The notes under the pieces: model-generated
Told to the model about the DNA's origin: nothing
Seen by the model: only the letters and a program-made list of their open reading frames with translations
Database searches by the model: none
NCBI GenBank assembly: GCA_029239575.1
Contig: JARBUP010000009.1
Span: 1 to 23,047, forward strand
Source: Bacillota bacterium
Lineage (GTDB): Bacteria; Bacillota; Clostridia; Tissierellales; Sedimentibacteraceae
Direction: 5' to 3'
Length of the DNA: 23,047 nucleotides
Shown here: in pieces, positions 14,470 to 20,093 of the stretch
Layout of the letters: each line of letters starts with the position of its first letter
Numbering within the stretch: the stretch's first letter is position 1
Translations under genes and position numbers: made by a program

Positions 14470-16422
14470 TTAGGCCAGCTTGCTTATGCTGTTTACATCT
14501 ATAGAATAGCTTTTAATTTTTCTGTATATAGTTGCCTTGCTTATATTTAATTCTTCGGCTGCCTTTTTTATATTTCCGTTATTAGTTGCAATAGCCTGAA
14601 CTATGCTTTCCTTTTCAATATCTTTTAAAGTAATGGAGGATAATTCATATTTATTTTGACTTTCTTTATAGAAAGTTTCGTTAGATTCTACATTGCTTCC
14701 ATAATGATAACTGTCAATTAAATCTTTATCAGCCAAATAATAAGCACTTTGTATAATATTTTTAAGTTCTCTTACATTTCCTGTCAATGGATGTTTCAAA
14801 AGCTCTATTTCAAAGTTGTTGCTGAAATATTTATTTGAACTTTCATTTTCTTCATTTAAGTTATTTAAAAAGAATTTAGCCAGTTCTATTATATCATCTT
14901 TTCTTTTTCTTAGAGGAGGTATTCTTACATTAATAACATTTAACCTATAGTAAAGGTCTTGCCTGAAGAATCCTTTTGAAATCTCATCTATCAAATTTCT
15001 GTTAGTAGCCGAAACAACCCTTACATCTAAATCCCTTTCATACGTTCCGCCTACACGCACAACTCTATTATTATCAAGCACTCTCAAAAGTTTAGCTTGC
15101 ATTTCCAATGGAACCTCTCCAATTTCATCTAAAAAAATTGTTCCACCATTTGCCAGTTCAAATTTTCCGGGTCTGCCTCCCTTTAAAGCTCCTGTGAAAG
15201 ATCCACTTTCATATCCAAATATTTCGCTTTCAAATAATTCCTTTGGTATAGCGGAACAATTAACCGCAACAAAAGGTCCGTCTTTTCTTCTGCTCTCATT
15301 ATGAATAGCTTGAGCAAAAAGTTCCTTACCAGTACCGCTTTCTGCTTCAATTAATACAGAACAATTTGTCTTTGCTATTTTTTGGGTTGTATTTATTAAA
15401 TCTTTCATTTTATCATTTTTAGTAATAATATTATTGAAAGTATAATTTGCCCTGAAACCTGCTAACTTACTTATTTCTTTTCTAAATTGTTTAGCTTCTC
15501 TTAATACCAAAACTGCACCTATAACATCATCACTGAGAATTATTGGAGAAATATTCAATGAACACTCAACCTTTTTATCATTAATCATTAATGTAATATC
15601 AGAGTACTTTATTTTTTGCTTATTGTTAAATATTTTGTTTACAATATCAAAATCTTTAAATACTTCCGTAATATTAATATTGTAAATTTCATCATCTTCC
15701 ATTTTTAAAATGTTAGGTACCTGATTATTGAATTTATAAATTTTCAAATCGCTGTTCATAATCATTAAACCATCAAGAATTGAATCAAAAGTTGTATCAA
15801 GAAGCTTATATGATTCCAGTATAGTAAATTGTTTTTCAATACTGTTAGCACTTGAAACAGCAATACCATATGTATGTGTTTGTACGTCCTCAGCTTTTCC
15901 TGACAAATCAAAACATCCTATCAATTCACCCTTGCTGTTGTGAATGGGTGCAGCTGAACAAGTCCAACGGTGATGATACTCGCAATAATGTTCAGCACCA
16001 ATTATCTGAACAGGTTTATCAAGAGCAAGGCAGGTTCCAATGGCGTTGTTACCTACATTTTTTTCGTCCCATATTGAACCTAAAACAAAATTTAATTGTT
16101 GATGATTTTTTTCTAAATCTTTATTTATAATTAAATCTATTATTATACCTTTTTCATCTGTTAATACTACGCTGTAGCTTGTGTTTTTAACTATTTCAAA
16201 AACATCTTTCATTATAGGACCTGCTACTTCTATTAGCTCTTTTCTTTTATACAGGCTGTCTTTTAGGACTTTATCACTTACTCTCGTACCCTTCCCCGAC
16301 AAAAAATCCACCTTTAATTTTGCACACCTCTCCCAAGCTTCTAAAATCAAAGGTCTTACATTTTTTGGTGTTTCTTTTACATTTACAAACTTTTCCCAAT
16401 TTTCTTTAAGTGTATTTGACAC
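14470..16422 (-). CDS. acoR: AcoR, sigma-54-dependent activator of acetoin catabolism
   Basis: A 650-residue enhancer-binding protein. The N-terminal sensor region includes a GAF-like domain (about 60-195, with NVGNNAIGTCLA and AEHYCEYHHRWTCSAAPIH, as in AcoR-type sensors) and a PAS-like domain (about 208-310). The AAA+ domain spans about 330-555 with Walker A ESGTGKE (361-367), the sigma-54 contact loop as GSFTGA (407-412, Ser in place of the common Ala) and Walker B TIFLDE (428-433). A Fis-type helix-turn-helix lies at about 610-640 (NIKKAAEELNISKATIYRKI). It should hydrolyse ATP to open sigma-54 promoters in response to acetoin. The start is GTG, seven bases after GGAGGG. It lies 53 bases after the Lin0512 gene, probably in the same transcript. 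Confidence 0.93.
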   Translation of the reverse strand: MSNTLKENWEKFVNVKETPKNVRPLILEAWERCAKLKVDFLSGKGTRVSDKVLKDSLYKRKELIEVAGPIMKDVFEIVKNTSYSVVLTDEKGIIIDLIINKDLEKNHQQLNFVLGSIWDEKNVGNNAIGTCLALDKPVQIIGAEHYCEYHHRWTCSAAPIHNSKGELIGCFDLSGKAEDVQTHTYGIAVSSANSIEKQFTILESYKLLDTTFDSILDGLMIMNSDLKIYKFNNQVPNILKMEDDEIYNINITEVFKDFDIVNKIFNNKQKIKYSDITLMINDKKVECSLNISPIILSDDVIGAVLVLREAKQFRKEISKLAGFRANYTFNNIITKNDKMKDLINTTQKIAKTNCSVLIEAESGTGKELFAQAIHNESRRKDGPFVAVNCSAIPKELFESEIFGYESGSFTGALKGGRPGKFELANGGTIFLDEIGEVPLEMQAKLLRVLDNNRVVRVGGTYERDLDVRVVSATNRNLIDEISKGFFRQDLYYRLNVINVRIPPLRKRKDDIIELAKFFLNNLNEENESSNKYFSNNFEIELLKHPLTGNVRELKNIIQSAYYLADKDLIDSYHYGSNVESNETFYKESQNKYELSSITLKDIEKESIVQAIATNNGNIKKAAEELNISKATIYRKIKSYSIDVNSISKLA

Positions 16423-16475
16423 TAAATGACCCTCCTTTTTAAGCAGCTATTAATTTTATTTCTATCAAAAGGAAT

Positions 16476-16838
16476 TTATTTTACTTCTACTTTTACACAA
16501 GCAACTGCAACTTCAACTGAATCATCTTTATCGCCAAATCTTGTAAAGCAAAGACCATCCGTTTTAAGTCCACCTTTTACAGCTTCCACTTTAACCTTGC
16601 CTACAGGAAAGCACCTTTCGACTTCATTTAAATTTACTTCTTCAGGTCTTGAGACAGCTATTATAACATTTATGATTACGTTATCATCAATATTATCTTG
16701 TGAAAATCCACATACTTCATTTAAACCTATTAAACAGCTTTTAGAAATGGCATCCTTAGAAGCTTTCACAGCAGCATTTGTAACGTCTTGTCCATGAAAA
16801 TCTATACCCATTCCAAATTCAATAATAAACCTTTTCAT
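16476..16838 (-). CDS. Lin0512 family protein (unknown function)
   Basis: A 120-residue protein of the Lin0512 family, recognised by FIIEFGMGIDFHGQDVT at the N-terminus, the A-x2-A-x2-DAISKSCL segment and a C-terminal VEVAVACVKVEV strand. It looks like a small cytosolic alpha/beta protein with no signal peptide or catalytic motif I can name. The ATG at 16838 follows a GGGGG-type site. A sigma-54 promoter lies about 50 bases upstream, and acoR follows 53 bases downstream, so it is probably the first gene of an acoR transcript. This context links it to acetoin or a related carbonyl substrate, but no biochemical role is known to me. Confidence 0.8.
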   Translation of the reverse strand: MKRFIIEFGMGIDFHGQDVTNAAVKASKDAISKSCLIGLNEVCGFSQDNIDDNVIINVIIAVSRPEEVNLNEVERCFPVGKVKVEAVKGGLKTDGLCFTRFGDKDDSVEVAVACVKVEVK

Positions 16839-16898
16839 AGCGTACCCCCTAATATTTTCTGAAAGCCTTCCTCACTTTTAATTTAACTAAAATTATAA

Positions 16899-16914
16899 AG
16901 CATATTCTGTGCCA
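16899..16914 (-). promoter_or_regulatory. Sigma-54 (-24/-12) promoter of the Lin0512-acoR operon
   Basis: On the minus strand TGGCACAGAATATGCT has a perfect TGGCAC -24 box and TGC at -12 with the exact ten-base GG to GC separation. Only the first T of the -12 TTGC differs. Transcription would start near 16888, some 50 bases before the Lin0512 ATG. A small inverted repeat, TTAGTT-AAA-AACTAA (16916-16930), abuts the -24 box. Confidence 0.8.
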
Positions 16915-16992
16915 ATTAGTTAAAAACTAAAAAGTATTTTAAAATTGAATTATCTTTTCCATAGAAAATATTCCATGATATCAATGAAATAC

Positions 16993-17502
16993 CTATACCA
17001 TATCTTTCATATCCTGCAAAACACTCCAATTAATTGCTGAATTATTGTTTTCATCAAGTTTGACTACACCGATTAAAACATCTTCCATAATCTCGCCAGA
17101 TTCCAAATAATGTGATAAAGTTAATCTTAATGCATCTACAAAAGCATGATTTAAAACAGTTTTTTTATTTATCCAGTGCAAAGAGCCTTCATCATTTTCA
17201 ACAACATCTCTTGTTGATGATTGACCGAAATATATATAGTTTATAACTGTTTCATTATAACTTCTTCTCATAGCTATATACTTTAATTTGAAATTTGCTA
17301 ATTGATTTTCATTTATTCCTGTTTCTTCAAATATTTCTCTTATGCAGGCAGCTCTCGGATTGTTTAATTCATCTTTTTCTAAATGCCCTCCAACCCCATA
17401 CCAGAAGCCCGGCATGTGTTTGTTGTTGTCACTTCTCTTCATCAATAAAAAATCATCGTCATTCATTAAAAAGGCTGTTGTTACATTTCTAAATTTGATC
17501 AT
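16993..17502 (-). CDS. Nudix hydrolase
   Basis: A 169-residue Nudix domain protein, expected to hydrolyse a nucleoside diphosphate linked to another moiety with Mg2+. The Nudix box runs from G39 to I63, GGHLEKDE...REIFEETGI, with the catalytic REIFEE at 55-60. The spacing between the first glutamate and REUXEE is nine rather than seven residues; I recall similar boxes in other clostridial members. The N-terminal beta strand FRNVTTAFLMNDDDFLLMKR is typical. The ATG has TGGAGG upstream. It is separated from the flavodoxin-like gene by a 251-base spacer with a repeat element. Substrate is unknown. No clear terminator follows it, so some read-through toward the Lin0512 promoter is possible. Confidence 0.85.
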   Translation of the reverse strand: MIKFRNVTTAFLMNDDDFLLMKRSDNNKHMPGFWYGVGGHLEKDELNNPRAACIREIFEETGINENQLANFKLKYIAMRRSYNETVINYIYFGQSSTRDVVENDEGSLHWINKKTVLNHAFVDALRLTLSHYLESGEIMEDVLIGVVKLDENNNSAINWSVLQDMKDMV

Positions 17503-17574
17503 TTTTGAGCCTCCATTTAATTTTTGATTTAATATTCTTACTTATTACGAATGTAACAATTTATCGAGTCAAAC

Positions 17575-17736
17575 AGCAATCTTTGATTGCTCAGCTTGAT
17601 GACAATGTATCATTTTAATTTTGTCATCCTGAGCGATAGCGAAGGATCTTATTATTTCAATGTTTAAAAGATTCTTCACTGCGTTCAGAATGACATCTTA
17701 GTGGTTCGTCAATAGTCTGAGCAATCTTTGATTGCT
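17575..17736. repeat. Nested-palindrome intergenic repeat
   Basis: Two identical 17-base units AGCAATCTTTGATTGCT, each itself a 7-bp hairpin (17575-17591 and 17720-17736), flank a long imperfect inverted repeat. Its left arm (17622-17650) begins TGTCATCCTGAGCG and its right arm (17668-17695) ends CGTTCAGAATGACA. The GTCATyCTGArCG / GAAGrATCTT core resembles a repeat I have seen dispersed in many unrelated bacterial genomes. It encodes nothing and lies between the flavodoxin-like and Nudix genes, where it would fold in RNA of either strand. Confidence 0.85.
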
Positions 17737-17753
17737 ATTGTGTTTGTGTGTTC

Positions 17754-18815
17754 TTATCTTTTGTCTATCACAGTTTTTATTATATTTTCAGCAAAATTCT
17801 TTGCTTTTAATTCTATATTTTCTACTTTGTAAATTTCCCCCATATCGTTGGCTGTTTCCATTAAAGCAAATTTTGGTGGTAGCATGAATGTTTTGTTAAT
17901 GTTTAAAGCACTTATAAGCTGCTCGGCAATTATATCGCTTCCTGAATGACCTGATACTATTACCGAATACAAATATTTATCATAAAATTTTACTTTTCTG
18001 AAAAGCGCCGTTAAACGGTTTATTACTGCTGACATGTTAGCGCTGATGGAATCATTGTAATTCGGACAAAGCATTATTAAAATATCCGATTCTATAATGG
18101 CAGGATAAACTTCTTCCACCATTACCCCTCCGTAAAAACAATTTGTATACTTTGAAAAATGCTTGCAGGCTGTATAAACGCATCCCCTGCAGTCTTTAAC
18201 AGAACCATTTTCAATATGTATTTCTTTTATTTCTACATTTTGATTTTTTAAATTTTCTTTGACCATCTGCCAAAGGGCTAATGTATTCGAAGTTTTATAA
18301 TTGCTTGCATGCAATGCAATTATTTTTGGTTTTTGAAATTGTTTTATTTTAAAATCAACAAGTGATTCAACTGTTTTTTTGAATTCATTAACGCACGCTT
18401 CATATAAATCCATATCATATTTTTTCGTATATGAGCTGAAGCCTTTTAATGAGCCCGTAGCTTCTAACAGAGGTCTTCCAATAAACAAACAACCTGCCAT
18501 ATTTGCATATAAAATAATCATGCGGGAAATATTTCTTGTGAAAAATTCGTTACTTGAGTTAACAACTATGCTGCCAACTGAACCTTCTAAGAAATTGTCT
18601 TCTCCAAGTTTTATTTTTTCTAACATTTTAAAAAGCTCTATGTTTATTCCTGTTTGGTTTAATTCAACAGCAAATAAAATTCGCTTGTTTTTTAAATCAA
18701 TTATTTCATCGCTTGTTTTAATTATTTCAAAGTGGTAACTTTTCAAAGAATATTCAAGCATCATTTTTAATCTGTCAGATATTTCGCCTGGCAGCAAAAC
18801 TGTCAATTTTTCCAT
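17754..18815 (-). CDS. Flavodoxin-fold NAD(P)H-dependent oxidoreductase with Cys cluster
   Basis: A 353-residue protein. The C-terminal half (from about 160) is an FMN-reductase/flavodoxin_2 domain: KPKIIALHASNYKTSNT is the phosphate-binding loop, and a DCRGC...C...C cluster (spacing CX2CX4CX8C) resembles that of iron-sulfur flavoproteins, though not with their exact spacing. ESDILIMLCPNYNDSISANM follows. The N-terminal half looks like a second, degenerate flavodoxin-type fold (SIVVNSSNEFF...YANMAGCLFIGRPLLEATGSL). A start at TTG 18839 would add eight residues, but GAGGAGA lies just before the ATG at 18815, so that is chosen. It follows the dehydrogenase-like gene by 39 bases, probably in one operon. 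The electron partner is unknown. Confidence 0.75.
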   Translation of the reverse strand: MEKLTVLLPGEISDRLKMMLEYSLKSYHFEIIKTSDEIIDLKNKRILFAVELNQTGINIELFKMLEKIKLGEDNFLEGSVGSIVVNSSNEFFTRNISRMIILYANMAGCLFIGRPLLEATGSLKGFSSYTKKYDMDLYEACVNEFKKTVESLVDFKIKQFQKPKIIALHASNYKTSNTLALWQMVKENLKNQNVEIKEIHIENGSVKDCRGCVYTACKHFSKYTNCFYGGVMVEEVYPAIIESDILIMLCPNYNDSISANMSAVINRLTALFRKVKFYDKYLYSVIVSGHSGSDIIAEQLISALNINKTFMLPPKFALMETANDMGEIYKVENIELKAKNFAENIIKTVIDKR

Positions 18816-18854
18816 GGAATCTCCTCTAAAAATTAACAAACTGTAACAGTTAAT

Positions 18855-20093
18855 TTATTTATAATTTTTCATAAATTCGTCCAAAGTTCTATAAGTGTTT
18901 TCAAGTCTTTTATATAATTTTTCTGGCATATGAATTTTTTCTATTTCTATACCCATAGGAGTGTTTCTATTTTTTGTTCCCATGAAAACACCTCCCACAT
19001 AATTTGAACTATAATGAAATTTGCCTTCTAATGTATAAATAATTGATATGGCTCCTGATGACAAAGCTGGAGCTATATATGGTTTAAATCCTGTTTTTCT
19101 TACCTGTAAATTTGCTTCAACAGTTAACTTTGTAAGTTCTTTTGATAACTCATCATCATAATTTTCAATGCTGTTTGCAATCACTAAATCATTGCCGTGA
19201 GGTCCAAATGCTCTTCCTTCAGTTAAATAGCTTGCAAATTTTTCTTCTTTTTTAGCATAATAAGCTGCTCTTGCATTCATTACACCAAGTCCATATCCTT
19301 TTATTTGTTCAGGTAAGAGCTTACCACATGATTCTATTAATGCTGTTTTGCACAGCAAATCAACTGGATCTGATACAACTGCAAAAATCCCCTTGAAGTT
19401 TTCCTCTCCTGCCATAATAGCATATTCTTTTAAGAGCTTAGCATTTTCTTCAAATTGAACCATTCTTACATCTATGCCCTCAGCTCCCACAGGAGGCACA
19501 CCTTTTGATGCACAAAACACAAACATATCACAATCAAACAATTCTTCTCTTTTTATGCCATGCACTAAAGGAAGTTCATCAAGCTCAAATGGAAGTGATG
19601 TTTGATTCATCTCATATTCATAACGTTTTATTTTATCTTCGCTTCTGTCAAATATACCAATTGAAGAAATTGAATTTCCTCCTAAAAGCTTTAAGCCCAT
19701 TAGTAGAGTGCTACCCACATCTCCTAATGCAAGCAAATGTACCTTTTTCTTATTTAAATTTTCTGAACAAAAACATTCCTCATAATTTTCATATTCAGTA
19801 TTAACAGCTTTAATTTTTCTGTTTTGGATTAGTTTTAAAATTTTTTCCGAAACATCATCATTTGCTGCTATATCAATATTAAGTTTTAATAATTCAAGAT
19901 TTTCTTCTTTAATAAACAAATCAGAAACATGGTTTATAACAAAGGCCCTTTTTGAATTTTCTTTATTAAGTTTAATAAGGAAGTAAAGCTCTTGACAACT
20001 GTCAAGAGCTTGCTGCGGTTCAGTTATTTTTTCATAATCATATTCATCATTTAAAGAAAATAAAAATTTATTTTTAAATTTATAATAAATCAT
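18855..20093 (-). CDS. Lactate/malate dehydrogenase-like Rossmann protein
   Basis: A 412-residue protein. After an N-terminal region of about 115 residues without a recognisable domain comes an LDH/MDH-type Rossmann core: LALGDVGSTLL (121-131, with Ala in place of the first Gly of GxGxxG), an acidic D149 after the second strand, VVSDPVDLL (239-247, where the usual motif is NPVD), GVMNARAAYY (R275 kept, but the usual LDxxR aspartate absent) and GPHGNDLV with H299, the equivalent of the catalytic histidine. It therefore binds a dinucleotide, but the dehydrogenase active site is altered. Its start overlaps the stop of the large upstream gene by four bases, showing coupling. Substrate unknown. 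Confidence 0.75.
   Translation of the reverse strand: MIYYKFKNKFLFSLNDEYDYEKITEPQQALDSCQELYFLIKLNKENSKRAFVINHVSDLFIKEENLELLKLNIDIAANDDVSEKILKLIQNRKIKAVNTEYENYEECFCSENLNKKKVHLLALGDVGSTLLMGLKLLGGNSISSIGIFDRSEDKIKRYEYEMNQTSLPFELDELPLVHGIKREELFDCDMFVFCASKGVPPVGAEGIDVRMVQFEENAKLLKEYAIMAGEENFKGIFAVVSDPVDLLCKTALIESCGKLLPEQIKGYGLGVMNARAAYYAKKEEKFASYLTEGRAFGPHGNDLVIANSIENYDDELSKELTKLTVEANLQVRKTGFKPYIAPALSSGAISIIYTLEGKFHYSSNYVGGVFMGTKNRNTPMGIEIEKIHMPEKLYKRLENTYRTLDEFMKNYK

Noticed and set aside
16426..16797. 123-codon plus-strand frame opposite the Lin0512 gene
   Set aside because: Antisense to a protein with clear family motifs, its own start signal and a promoter; Ser/Thr-rich shadow.
17575..17736. 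CRISPR array
   Set aside because: Only two copies of a 17-base unit, each self-complementary, with no regular spacers and no cas genes.
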